In this document: piece after piece, positions 10,501 to 16,023 of the stretch
Layout of the letters: every line of letters begins with the position of its first letter
Numbering within the stretch: the stretch's first letter is position 1
Source: Treponema sp.
GTDB lineage: Bacteria; Spirochaetota; Spirochaetia; Treponematales; Treponemataceae
Reading direction: 5' to 3'
Length of the DNA stretch: 27,560 nucleotides
Assembly (NCBI GenBank): GCA_016297405.1
Contig: JAEDGP010000023.1
Location: 1 to 27,560, forward strand
Position numbers and translations under genes: made by a program
The notes under the pieces: generated by a model
What the model was told of the DNA's origin: nothing
Seen by the model: the letters and a program-made list of their open reading frames with translations, nothing else
The model's database searches: none

Positions 10501-10808
10501 GGATCAGACTGCCAAAAAATTCAAAGATGACCGGTGGAGATGCTGTTAAGTTGGCAATGACAACTGACAATTGGGGGGATGTGAAACAGAATGTTCCATC
10601 CCAGGCACAATATGACGCGGCCCATGTCCTGAAAAACGGAGGCTTTACAGGAAGAATAGTAACAACTGATGCAGTGACAAAAAATGAAACAATAAAAGAT
10701 AATAAAGAAGCAGGAACTATCAGGGTTACAGTCTTCCACAATGGAAACAGAGGTCAGTCTTATTCAATCAATGTAAAAAAGGAAATACGCAATTGCCTGA
10801 GTAAATAA
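4536..10808 (+). CDS. giant Ig-like-repeat lipoprotein, putative surface/mating protein
   Basis: I chose the ATG at 4536 over the TTG at 4518. GGAG lies at 4526-4529, and this start gives a clean lipoprotein signal with Cys at residue 20 (lipobox FNSC). The product is about 2090 residues. Residues about 40-1500 contain ten or more diverged repeats of about 90-110 residues. Each begins with a strand like YITTSQNVI, has a central W, and ends with a motif like HPKAxYxxxVLVxV, which resembles bacterial Ig-like group 2 domains. Residues about 1800-2090 are different, rich in Gly, Tyr and Trp, and I do not recognise them. It lies 93 bp after trbI on the same strand. Lipidation, size and tandem Ig folds suggest a long stalk with a distal C-terminal head, possibly for contact between mating cells. 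That function is inferred. A T-run at 4494-4501 in the gap may weakly terminate upstream transcription. Confidence 0.85.
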   Translation: MKKFILVLLAIISCLQFNSCMFFEEEEPNNQLPIVTVIPITGLSMNKSTLSMKTGTMDYLQVKITPHENQPLINLTWEYDNNIIECDTSSHYGVTIAAKNPGQTSLRCSYLGHDATCIITVEPGDNYIDTSIEPYIYSNTHILQISPGVTEKVYVSLYGGSESDMNNFIWNIADDESVCSIDTNGQYCLIKGKKEGYTRIKITNPLASYPYYLGVYVVGNLEDKPYITTDSNILTLNKSDTEQNITVSIVNGTKESLEKPFTWEIISEENIEIPIDLSANNNNAVISPRSNGSCTIRIRHPDCDYPLDILCRVLTVVQNVYIEPDATLINLNGNDRYVLKSVLKNARTGTYSEDDFDYKIIESNAAVIVNSIGDTCILEGDHNGSCKVQISHPNAKYAREVLVIVDGQVSDAIDTTYYITTSQNYIRTKVGAEGTTLNISLVGGYEGDEKDIVWTVKQFPLEEGNRVINLETPGNGSVLYDTDPTRAITITHQPGEGFITPVSEGTATITVTHPKAKYATEVLIKVLNEKAILSESEIPLYFTGSGLVKVLNGSSYTYTVGLLGENKNASDDSLISWNCNDTNIQIHGNETQCEISPKANIGNNRGELIIKHPKADYEKKVLILSANTQAELDAMKALYTDKTYYTMETGNTAQLLLNAEGFSKKQPLEINGETFDIDTPYSNRDFQTIDWKISDSSIITGAKNEGSNLMFDIKALKAGTSKVTATFEGYSCEFSITVLPEGSLTFTPSIYLTTSQNVIHLKNVGDTKELKISAMNLDPSEYSSISWTINDESIATVYNNGISARIKANKEGETFIICRQNKSENELKIYVRVGSEYEIVAADPIVYISSQDIITFVKGTSAKTLNAALVNNNGNTAPFTFQCDNSSVARIDSQSPEGVAVISPVDAGQCEITISNTMAAYAKKVLVIVANTEEELRGYKYLTTSQNVIRIVEGKTQTVSVSVNNSEDIILDGYTWETNNNNIVDINASGNTNAVIRGKYPGTAVITVKNSHCQYGLDIIVEVVDKTLATKNPFIHLSASVLTLTSGDDFTSVSADLIGGDESDFSGFIWSVTDASICSVFGQNEVAKLKGLKKGTTVIECSHPKANIIAQLLVVVEEPKTSDCYISVPTSILTLKPTESSRSITASLINGDQMDKYAFKWSLDVYDVIDYDYSANVISITPKQVGTVTITCSHPKAQYSQQIIVKVQEYNEFSFPVNNMNIVEGEVKFLTMCVPVTNVATHIEYSVENPSLCSITGTKAVAQITAIKTGSTTVRARLIATSTGIEQAKAECLIYVQQGVSSTAYITSSSTICTVERGKSATLSASLQGSNVVTGDDAFINWTTSDSDIISIAGLSTNGTVRGPQIYVTAKKSGEAIITCSHSKANSNLQFYVVVPGSNDRKVTLDKNFIQLVKGNNNTAVLKASIENALSNSDYNEIVWSSSNDSVRLMGSGQSVTLYAQNIGECEVRATIPSNGSTSVCNVIVSSPTGFSFDQASIIVEPGISKIVQYTCSPADSTVTWLSNVDSCFNYEDLGHDTITGLGKLKITGLTMDKGTITGILDSGKAKSALKVEVAWDYSFVLAGKTTFSVKPGSSEIIEYQVHPANAVIDYQSTIPDGYFDLEIQSYGAEGKGRIVIRGKKEYAANVTVNLMARNPMQDNQMFKQLPLTFRCGYDTLTLNTTMRNRDGRFSYYDPNSATLYIGDGEKLDLDFSILEQEANASIEIDTSKLKEDVGASVNGNTVQVNGGEDVTEKVKVITSAYVPAYNGHVYEGWEDDLEWVTVNTNGGKVIGLVSKKHSKYKGSDFYNLPTDTFCNNNEPKYLMFFGGYHDSHSGYDNGVMLYCPATEYVNGNISKRDLLRDYGFLEAISFDRSGRITVEDVGNPHDGSAGSSLSFVPVDTYNGREYKEEEIKKIACWYRPDMGEPCYYSTEVSALGLQYSSSTRIWNDIGNHYGAFIDVRDTNIYSYINGKAYWFTQLFGGYGFSDCWIRLPKNSKMTGGDAVKLAMTTDNWGDVKQNVPSQAQYDAAHVLKNGGFTGRIVTTDAVTKNETIKDNKEAGTIRVTVFHNGNRGQSYSINVKKEIRNCLSK

Positions 10809-10833
10809 GGAAAGGCAATCACTCCGGGCGAAT

Positions 10834-10869
10834 AAAAAAAGGGGCATCGGGAAAATATTCCCGGTGCCC
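10834..10869 (-). terminator. intrinsic terminator (minus strand) after brnTA and the lipoprotein fragment
   Basis: A 12-bp stem (10842-10853 with 10858-10869, one G-T pair) is followed on the minus strand by seven T (10834-10840). On the plus strand no T-run follows, so it serves minus-strand transcripts. It belonged to the duplicated lipoprotein 3' end and now probably ends the brnTA transcript. The second copy at 11861 keeps the stem but has lost the clean T-run. Confidence 0.8.
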
Positions 10870-11045
10870 TTCGCATTCATGACAGGCTAATGCCTATTCA
10901 GTGACCTTCTCGGCTTTCAAGTCGTAAAAAACCGTGCCGTAATAGTTTGTATCGTCATCCACACATTTGTACTTGATTGATGCTGCTTGTATATTTGAAT
11001 CCCTTGTATTCCTTTCCAGAAACATCATGAAAAGAATAGAAAAGA
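10842..11045 (-). repeat. direct repeat copy A: duplicated 3' end of the lipoprotein gene
   Basis: This stretch aligns base for base with 11861-12090 apart from one internal deletion of 26 bases (missing 11998-12023) and a few substitutions, mostly near its far end. Similarity starts exactly at the terminator stem and fades after about 11045. Together the copies flank brnTA and the transposase remnant. This suggests the DNA between them was added, or one copy made, by a recombination event. Confidence 0.9.
10894..11045 (-). pseudogene. broken 3' fragment of the 11913-12824 lipoprotein gene
   Basis: The fragment keeps the last codons and the TAG stop (10894-10896) of the neighbouring lipoprotein gene. 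The 26-base deletion shifts its frame, and it has no start or signal peptide. It lies directly downstream of brnA on the same strand and is probably transcribed as the untranslated tail of that operon. No function as a protein is expected. Confidence 0.85.
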
Positions 11046-11058
11046 GCCGTTTTTAGCC

Positions 11059-11322
11059 CTACATTTGAGTTAAAGGGCAGCCGTTCTGCCTTGCCCAACG
11101 GAGTACGCTATTCATTTTTTTCTGATAGCCTTTAATGCCCTCGCTCTGCAGCCACTCCAAGTTATCCAGGTCAATCCGGAAAGACACCGGCTTTTTTGCA
11201 GGCTTCCAGTTGCGGAGGTGTCCGCCGGAAAAATCCTTGATTTCCGGAATGTCTGAGAAGTCTATGTTTTTGCGAAGCTCCGCAACTCTCTCAGCTGTAA
11301 AATTGTCTGCACCATTCTTCAT
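11059..11322 (-). CDS. brnA: BrnA antitoxin
   Basis: The 87-residue protein matches BrnA, the DNA-binding antitoxin of the type II BrnT-BrnA system. It blocks BrnT and, with it, represses the operon. The C-terminal half shows the family pattern: a beta strand VSFRIDLDNLEWL, then GYQKKMNSVLRWA. I place the start at 11322 rather than at an upstream in-frame ATG at 11409. GGAGG lies nine bases before it and the resulting length fits the family. It overlaps brnT by 32 bp, which suggests coupled translation. As in other BrnTA loci the toxin gene comes first. A terminator follows past the lipoprotein fragment. Confidence 0.88.
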   Translation of the reverse strand: MKNGADNFTAERVAELRKNIDFSDIPEIKDFSGGHLRNWKPAKKPVSFRIDLDNLEWLQSEGIKGYQKKMNSVLRWARQNGCPLTQM

Positions 11323-11602
11323 AGCGTTTTTCCTCCTCCACCGTTGAGATTCGGGCCGAAATAATTCTTGTCCGCTCCCTCTCGGTATAGCTTGAAACAA
11401 CAACCGCAAAACCGTTTACTTTTGCAGTTCCGAAATATCTGGTTTCCTCTGCGGTAGAATGCTCGAAGTCGTACTGCTCCCAAAAAAGAGGGTCGTCAAA
11501 CATCGGCAAAATCTCCTCGAAGCTGATTCCGTGCTTCGTGATGTTTGCTTCTGCCTTGTCAGAATCCCACTCAAAATTGCCGTGTACAACCGTCTTTCCC
11601 AT
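11291..11602 (-). CDS. brnT: BrnT toxin (RelE-fold ribonuclease)
   Basis: The 103-residue protein is BrnT, a RelE-fold toxin that cleaves RNA and stops translation unless bound by BrnA. The family signature is clear. Residues 9-30 hold FEWDSDKAEANITKHGISFE, the middle has EETRYFG, and near the end RIISARIST leads to the EEEKRYEE helix. The length is typical and no break is seen, so the toxin is probably functional. It is transcribed leftwards from a promoter with an overlapping palindrome at 11622-11651, with brnA in its 3' end. On a mobile element such a pair favours maintenance of the element, and some also act against phage. Which of these applies is unknown. Confidence 0.92.
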   Translation of the reverse strand: MGKTVVHGNFEWDSDKAEANITKHGISFEEILPMFDDPLFWEQYDFEHSTAEETRYFGTAKVNGFAVVVSSYTERERTRIISARISTVEEEKRYEEWCRQFYS

Positions 11603-11621
11603 ATCGTTACCGCCTATATAT

Positions 11622-11651
11622 AATATACAACTTGTATATACATTTTATCAA
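11622..11651 (-). promoter_or_regulatory. brnTA promoter with overlapping palindromic operator
   Basis: On the minus strand TTGATA (11646-11651) and TATATT (11622-11627) are 18 bases apart, a good sigma-70 fit. Between them and over the -10 lies the perfect inverted repeat ATATACAACTTGTATAT (11623-11639). BrnA-type antitoxins repress their own operon, so this is the probable operator. Confidence 0.72.
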
Positions 11652-11711
11652 GACTTTTTTTAATTTTTTCGATTTTTGGTAACTTGTAAAGATTAATTCC
11701 CCACTTTTCTG

Positions 11712-11857
11712 TTAGAAATTGCAACATTTTTTGTATATCATGGCGGGAGTTTTTCCGCCATGAAGCCGTCTCGAATAGTTGTTCATCCAGTGTTCTGCAT
11801 GAGCGACTTCCTCGTCCGTGACTTTCGAAAAATCGCAGATCAGTGTTATAAAAAATC
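11712..11857 (-). pseudogene. C-terminal remnant of an IS30-like transposase
   Basis: The minus strand is open for 48 codons ending in TAA at 11712-11714. The peptide includes RFF, then DFSKVTDEEV, then WMNNYSRRLHGGKTPAMIY. The shape, with an acidic D-x-S-K-V start, a helix ending in an N-N-x-x-R-R pair and then G-G-K-T-P-A, matches the C-terminus of IS30-family transposases. No catalytic core, start codon or intact inverted repeats are visible. Its 5' side is fused to the terminator of the lipoprotein gene at 11861, so the element was cut there. The match is from memory of the family pattern. Confidence 0.55.
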
Positions 11858-11860
11858 TAT

Positions 11861-11888
11861 GGGCATCGGGAAAATATTCCCGGTGCCC
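11861..11888 (-). terminator. terminator stem of the lipoprotein gene, T-run displaced
   Basis: The same 12-bp stem as at 10842-10869 follows the lipoprotein stop codon. On the minus strand it is followed by CATAGATTTTTT rather than an immediate T-run, because the transposase remnant abuts it. Termination may be weaker than at copy A, allowing read-through towards brnTA. Confidence 0.6.
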
Positions 11889-12090
11889 TTCGCATTCATG
11901 ACAGGCTATTGCCTATTCAGTGACCTTCTCGGCTTTCAAGTCGTAAAAAACCGTGCCGTAATAGTTTGTATCGTCATCCACACATTTGTACTTGATTATG
12001 ACACGGTACTTTCCATTTTTGTTGATGCTGCTTGTATATTTGAATCCCTTGTATTCCTTTCCAGAAACATAATCAAAAAAATAGTAAAGA
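11861..12090 (-). repeat. direct repeat copy B: intact 3' end of the lipoprotein gene
   Basis: This is the partner of 10842-11045. It contains the coding 3' end of the intact lipoprotein gene plus its terminator stem (11861-11888). It has the 26 bases that copy A lacks. Confidence 0.9.
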
Positions 12091-12824
12091 TTCTTATCAC
12101 TACTAGCAATCTCTGGAAAAAAACCTGAATAACAATTTTCCCAAAAATCTAACCCCAAGAATGAATATTCAGACAAGACTTTTCCATCAATTACCTCAAA
12201 TGATTCCAACGCTTTTCTTTTAATTGCAGTCCCATATCCCAAAGCTGCATACGTGGATCCAGAAGATGATTTAACATAGCGTGTTTCAACGGAAACTCCG
12301 TTAGGGTCATTGTGGATGTAAAGTCCATCTTCATCACACTTCATGCTAGGGTTGTTTACAGGCATTTCTGCAAGCGATTCTTCAGGTGTTTCATCCGAAC
12401 TGGAATTATTGCCAGTCGGAACCCTCTTTGAATAAGAGACGGTTTTACCATCTGACTGCTTGGCATCAAACCCATCGGCAGTAAACAATATGGTGTACAC
12501 TCCGTTAAACCTGTCCTCGGAAAAACCGGAGTATGTAAGGGTAACCACACCCATAGCATCCTTTACGCAGGACCATTTGCCCCTGTACGAAACATAGTTT
12601 TCATAGATCACGCACTCCATGTTCGTCTTGTAAAAGCTGACATGATAATTCTTTACGTTTGTCTTGTACCAAGTACCGACAAGTTTTGTATCCGGCATGT
12701 TGGCAATAATCATCTGCTGCATCATATACTGCTGAGCAGCATCATCCGACGTGGAATTGGCACAGGAAACAAAACTAGACACTCCCATGAAGATGGAAGC
12801 TACGACAATCAAAATCTTTTTCAT
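11913..12824 (-). CDS. lipoprotein of unknown function
   Basis: The 303-residue protein has a lipoprotein signal with Cys at residue 21 (lipobox SFVSC) and a GGAG site seven bases before the ATG. After a Gln/Met-rich linker, residues about 48-130 form a beta-rich domain opening with LVGTWYKT. G-x-W openings of this kind are common in small lipocalin-like or calycin-like lipoproteins. A Ser/Glu-rich linker leads to a second domain (about 155-303), also strand-rich. I do not recognise either domain by name. The gene stands alone and has a terminator stem past the stop. Its 3' end is duplicated at 10894-11045. It could be a chromosomal passenger split from its surroundings by the insertions to its left, or element cargo. 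Confidence 0.78.
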   Translation of the reverse strand: MKKILIVVASIFMGVSSFVSCANSTSDDAAQQYMMQQMIIANMPDTKLVGTWYKTNVKNYHVSFYKTNMECVIYENYVSYRGKWSCVKDAMGVVTLTYSGFSEDRFNGVYTILFTADGFDAKQSDGKTVSYSKRVPTGNNSSSDETPEESLAEMPVNNPSMKCDEDGLYIHNDPNGVSVETRYVKSSSGSTYAALGYGTAIKRKALESFEVIDGKVLSEYSFLGLDFWENCYSGFFPEIASSDKNLYYFFDYVSGKEYKGFKYTSSINKNGKYRVIIKYKCVDDDTNYYGTVFYDLKAEKVTE

Positions 12825-12969
12825 TTGAATTCTCCAAGATTAAGTAAGTTAAGATAAAAAAACATTCTGCAAGCTTAATTAGCGGATGAATTCAAATTTA
12901 AGAATTCTATATATAAAACCGAACTTGCTTGGCTTGCGTCGGCAGTCGGCGATTGTTTTACTTTTTTAC

Positions 12970-13185
12970 CTATTCGGAATCACCAAAAAGGGATTTCATC
13001 TTTTTTTCGCGGATTTCCTGCAGTGCCTTTTCAGACAAGTAAATGTCCTCTATCACATTTAAGTAATCATTGAGAAGCTTATTATAGTAGAAACTTGCCG
13101 TCCGATGAGTTTCCTTGGCAAGAAAATCAACGCGTTTCTTAAATTCCGGTAAAGTCCTGAATGTTACTGTTGCGGAAAGATCCAT
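12970..13185 (-). CDS. ribbon-helix-helix antitoxin, RelB-like, without an adjacent partner
   Basis: The 71-residue protein starts with the strand SATVTFRTLPEFKKRVDFLA, followed by a helix-turn-helix pair and an acidic, Leu-rich C-terminal helix ending LFGDSE. This is the layout of RHH antitoxins of the RelB/DinJ or CopG kind, where the N-terminal half binds DNA as a dimer and the C-terminus wraps the toxin. GAGGT lies upstream of the ATG. The expected RelE/ParE toxin is not next to it: 12825-12969 has no ORF on this strand, and the toxin at 13364 is divergent and already has its own antitoxin. It may be an orphan or may act on a toxin elsewhere. It has its own strong promoter. Confidence 0.75.
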   Translation of the reverse strand: MDLSATVTFRTLPEFKKRVDFLAKETHRTASFYYNKLLNDYLNVIEDIYLSEKALQEIREKKMKSLFGDSE

Positions 13186-13196
13186 GCATCACCTCA

Positions 13197-13236
13197 ATAT
13201 GTAATATAATATAGTATATGTAATACACATTGTCAA
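13197..13236 (-). promoter_or_regulatory. promoter and direct-repeat operator of the RHH antitoxin gene
   Basis: On the minus strand a consensus TTGACA (13231-13236) is 17 bases from TATATT (13208-13213). The plus-strand sequence ATATGTAATA occurs twice, at 13197-13206 and 13216-13225, on either side of the -10. Paired direct repeats are typical RHH dimer sites, so autorepression is likely. Confidence 0.72.
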
Positions 13237-13322
13237 TATAAATTTCCAAACTTCAAACTATTGTGTAATATTATTGCTTAGAGAACTGGTTAGGAACGCA
13301 ATCAGTGTTGTTTGAGTAAAAT

Positions 13323-13351
13323 TTGACTTACCCTATTATATAGGGTATACT
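13323..13351 (+). promoter_or_regulatory. higBA promoter with palindromic operator
   Basis: TTGACT (13323-13328) and TATACT (13346-13351) are 17 bases apart. The perfect inverted repeat TACCCTATTATATAGGGTA (13329-13347, 8-bp arms) fills the spacer and enters the -10. A HigA dimer bound there would block RNA polymerase. AGGGA at 13353-13357 lies close to the -10, so the leader is very short. Confidence 0.8.
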
Positions 13352-13363
13352 TAGGGATGATAA

Positions 13364-13723
13364 ATGAAAAGAGTATTCATAGAAACACCATCTTTTACAC
13401 GAAGATGGTTAGCACTTGGATTTACAGATGAAGATCTGGCTGAATTACAGCAGTTTCTTATCAGTAACCCAGAAGCTGGCGATACAATGGTTGGAACTGG
13501 TGGACTTAAGAAAATTCGCTATGCATTTAAAGGCAGAGGAAAAAGCGGAAGTGCTCGAGTGTGTTATGTAGATTTTGCTTCATTTGAAAAGAATTACTTG
13601 ATTCAAGTTTTTTCAAAAGATGAAAAGGCAAACCTGTCAGATGCGGAAAAAAATGCTGTTAAACAGGTTATAAGTGTTTTGAAAAAAGAAGCTGCAGAAA
13701 ACTGGAGGAAAGAACATGAGTGA
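13364..13723 (+). CDS. higB: HigB/RelE-type toxin (HigB2-like)
   Basis: The 119-residue protein matches the RelE/HigB2 group of mRNA-cleaving toxins. The signature is the G-T-G-G-L-K-K-I-R run at about 46-54, then the basic loop KGRGKSGSARVCYV, then the strand NYLIQVFSKDEKANLS and a C-terminal helix. HigB-type toxins act at the ribosome and cut translated mRNA. AGGGA lies six bases before the ATG. The toxin gene comes first and overlaps higA by 8 bp, the usual hig order. The reading frame is intact. Expression is probably held down by HigA at the palindrome in the promoter. It could also be annotated simply as a RelE/ParE-family toxin. Confidence 0.88.
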   Translation: MKRVFIETPSFTRRWLALGFTDEDLAELQQFLISNPEAGDTMVGTGGLKKIRYAFKGRGKSGSARVCYVDFASFEKNYLIQVFSKDEKANLSDAEKNAVKQVISVLKKEAAENWRKEHE

Positions 13724-14036
13724 TTTTTTTAATGATTTGATGGTAGGCTTGAATGAAGCTGTTGCAATTGAACGCGGAGAACTAAAAGGCAAGAAAACAG
13801 TGTATGAAATTCAGCCTGTAAAAAATTATACTAATAGTGAAATTAAGCAGATTAGAAATTCAGTTGGTATGACACAGGTTCTATTTGCGGATTATATGGG
13901 TGTTTCTAGTAAGACTGTAGAAGCTTGGGAAAGCGGAAAGAATCATCCTACAGGAACTGCATGCAGATTGATAAGTATGCTGGAAAACAAAACTTTTGAG
14001 ACTTTGCCTTTTGTCAGAAAAATGGCTACTTTGTAG
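13716..14036 (+). CDS. higA: HigA-type Xre antitoxin
   Basis: The 106-residue protein has an Xre/Cro helix-turn-helix at about 43-95: IKQIRNSVGMTQVLFADYMG, then VSSKTVEAWESGKNHPTG. This form, with W-E-S-G and a following P-x-G, is typical of HigA2/YiaG-like antitoxins. The N-terminal 40 residues probably bind the toxin, as in HigA2. It starts inside higB with GGAGG seven bases upstream, so the two are coupled. A good intrinsic terminator follows at 14044-14078. It is expected to neutralise the preceding toxin and to repress the promoter at 13323-13351. Confidence 0.88.
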   Translation: MSDFFNDLMVGLNEAVAIERGELKGKKTVYEIQPVKNYTNSEIKQIRNSVGMTQVLFADYMGVSSKTVEAWESGKNHPTGTACRLISMLENKTFETLPFVRKMATL

Positions 14037-14043
14037 AAATGAG

Positions 14044-14078
14044 AACGGCTTGCTGGAAGTACCAGAAACCGTTTTTTT
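14044..14078 (+). terminator. intrinsic terminator after higBA
   Basis: AACGG (14044-14048) pairs with CCGTT (14069-14073), and CTGG with CCAG inside it, followed by a T-run to 14078. It ends the higBA transcript and separates it from the converging polyvalent operon. Confidence 0.72.
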
Positions 14079-14113
14079 GATGCAATGTCTACGTTAATTT
14101 GTAGCTGAAACCA

Positions 14114-15979
14114 TTACCTTGAAATTTCAAATTCCATGGAGCGTTCCTTCTCCCTACTTGCTTTCTTTTCATTCTTCTGGCTCTTTTCATGTTTCCTTTG
14201 GTATGCTTCAATATATTCGTCCCTTGGAATTTCAAGTATTGAATGATCTTTGCCCATTAGAGTAATGGAATTATCCTCTTTTGAAGCAGCTTTTATGCAA
14301 AAGTCAGAAAGATTCATTTTTTCCTTCACAAAACCAAATCCAAAGATTTTTTCCATTCTCAACCCAATGTCTCCGGCATTATCCCCTATTCTAATATCCA
14401 GCCTGCTGCTTATTTTTTCTCCCGGTAAATTGACAGTATCATATTGCTTACGTTGAAAAAGTCTATCCTGATGGTTATTTCTAACCCAGTCTTCATTAAG
14501 AGGATCATTTTTTACAGCAGTCAAATACATATCAACAAGATATTCATTGTACGACTTTCCACCAGTGTTTAAATGCTTTAGCAGTTCCTTTGTTTTTTTT
14601 CTGTCTTCTACATCCATTTCTTTTATTAGATTCTTAGCAATTTCTATTGCATCTGCAGGTGAATTGGCATTTTTGCGGCACCTTACGGCAAAATTATGGC
14701 GGAAATTATAGGATTTATTGTCCCTTTCAGAAAAGAAATCATCATACTGTGACTGTAAGAGTAAATCAGACGGCTGATCGCCTCGTGTCGATAACCTGTC
14801 GGAGTTTCCCTGAGTTTTTTCACCTGATTTAATTTCATCTATGATTTTTTTGTCCAATGGAAAAGATATTTTCCCATCTGAAATAGTTACGGAATCATGT
14901 TCAGGATTATCCGTATAAAAAAATCCGTTCAATATTTCTATGCCCGATTCCGTCAATAGTGCAAATGCAGGCAGTGTTTTTTTTGCATCTTTTTCTTCAA
15001 TTTCATTTTGATTCTCAGAATCTATTCCACCGTTATTTACCCCGCTTGATTGTGAAGTTAGTTTATTTGAATTATTGAATTCTTCTACAACATTAAACTT
15101 ACTTTTTAGAACATCAGCCAGAGTTTCATTATTTTCAACAGGTTCAATGTCAAATTTCTCAAACAGAATCTTTCTTGCGACACCAGAAATTTCGTACTCA
15201 CTATCAAATTTTGTATATTTTAAAAGTGTTTCTAGATTTCTTTCTTTTAAGGCTGCATAGAATTCATCAGACTGTGGCTTTGCCATGTAAGTATAGAATG
15301 AATCATTTTCCTGATACTTATTTCTGAACTGTTTGAAAATTTCTGCACGCTCCTTATACCGTGCATATTCTGGAAAATCTGCAGTAAAAATATCATTGAC
15401 ATTTCCAAATTCAGCAAGTATATTGTCTACAGAATCCAGGTAGTATGAGTCAGATGAAGTTCTGGCTTCTTTACTGTTCACCTCAGCGAGATTGGTTCGC
15501 TGTTGGGCAGCAAGGACCTGGATTTCCTTTTTGTTGCCATAAATCATTTTTCCCTGGTCAATCCACCTAAGCCAGTCAATATTATCACGGTTAAAGAGGC
15601 CTCGAATATCAGAAACTTCATATCCTCTTTGTCTCTGATTAAAGAAAACTCCGACAAGAAAATTTTTACCATCTTTTTTAAGATTTACAATTACATTTTG
15701 AGATTTGTTCTTATCTCCATATTCAAATACAGCAACCGGCTTTTGAATTGCCTTGTCAAGTCCTATAATATCAGCGAACTCAAAGGGATGATTTGACTGT
15801 GTTGATTTCTGTTGAAGTCGGCTCGAAGACAATTCAATTCTCTGATGCTCTGGGAATCCACATTTCTGCAAGATTTCACCAGGTTTTCCAAGATTGAATA
15901 CATGATTTTCATTCGAAAAGTTATTAATATATTCTGTTAATTCTCTGTCAAAATCTGATATAACTTCTTTATTTTCCAT
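14114..15979 (-). CDS. MuF-C domain polyvalent protein
   Basis: The 621-residue protein is the last gene of the minus-strand operon, 44 bp after the giant gene, with AAGGAG eight bases before its ATG. Residues about 28-165 match the MuF C-terminal domain. They start with LGKPGEILQKCGF, then have IQKPVAVFEYG, a run of strands through FLVGVFFNQ, and end in GKMIYGNKKE. Family knowledge places MuF-C domains at the ends of phage head-morphogenesis proteins and in polyvalent proteins of conjugative elements, where they are thought to be effectors delivered with DNA. Residues about 165-280 and 430-600 are mainly helical and unrecognised, joined by an Asn/Gln-rich linker. The tail is very basic. No signal peptide is seen. 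Enzyme activity is not shown by the sequence alone. Confidence 0.72.
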   Translation of the reverse strand: MENKEVISDFDRELTEYINNFSNENHVFNLGKPGEILQKCGFPEHQRIELSSSRLQQKSTQSNHPFEFADIIGLDKAIQKPVAVFEYGDKNKSQNVIVNLKKDGKNFLVGVFFNQRQRGYEVSDIRGLFNRDNIDWLRWIDQGKMIYGNKKEIQVLAAQQRTNLAEVNSKEARTSSDSYYLDSVDNILAEFGNVNDIFTADFPEYARYKERAEIFKQFRNKYQENDSFYTYMAKPQSDEFYAALKERNLETLLKYTKFDSEYEISGVARKILFEKFDIEPVENNETLADVLKSKFNVVEEFNNSNKLTSQSSGVNNGGIDSENQNEIEEKDAKKTLPAFALLTESGIEILNGFFYTDNPEHDSVTISDGKISFPLDKKIIDEIKSGEKTQGNSDRLSTRGDQPSDLLLQSQYDDFFSERDNKSYNFRHNFAVRCRKNANSPADAIEIAKNLIKEMDVEDRKKTKELLKHLNTGGKSYNEYLVDMYLTAVKNDPLNEDWVRNNHQDRLFQRKQYDTVNLPGEKISSRLDIRIGDNAGDIGLRMEKIFGFGFVKEKMNLSDFCIKAASKEDNSITLMGKDHSILEIPRDEYIEAYQRKHEKSQKNEKKASREKERSMEFEISR

Positions 15980-16023
15980 ATATATTGCTCCTTTTCCTAG
16001 TGTTATTCCATTACAATGTTTTC

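Noticed and set aside
11323..11409. Longer BrnA with 29 extra N-terminal residues
   Set aside because: The extension would lie wholly inside brnT in another frame. The start at 11322 has a good GGAGG site and gives the usual family length.
11760..12128. Plus-strand ORF of 122 codons
   Set aside because: It lies antisense to the transposase remnant and the lipoprotein 3' end, starts inside a hairpin and resembles no family. Much of it is the mirror of the duplicated repeat.
12910..12960. Terminator after the RHH antitoxin gene
   Set aside because: The GC-rich stretch has only a 4-bp possible stem and overlapping short direct repeats. It is not a convincing hairpin, although it is unusual for this AT-rich intergenic DNA.
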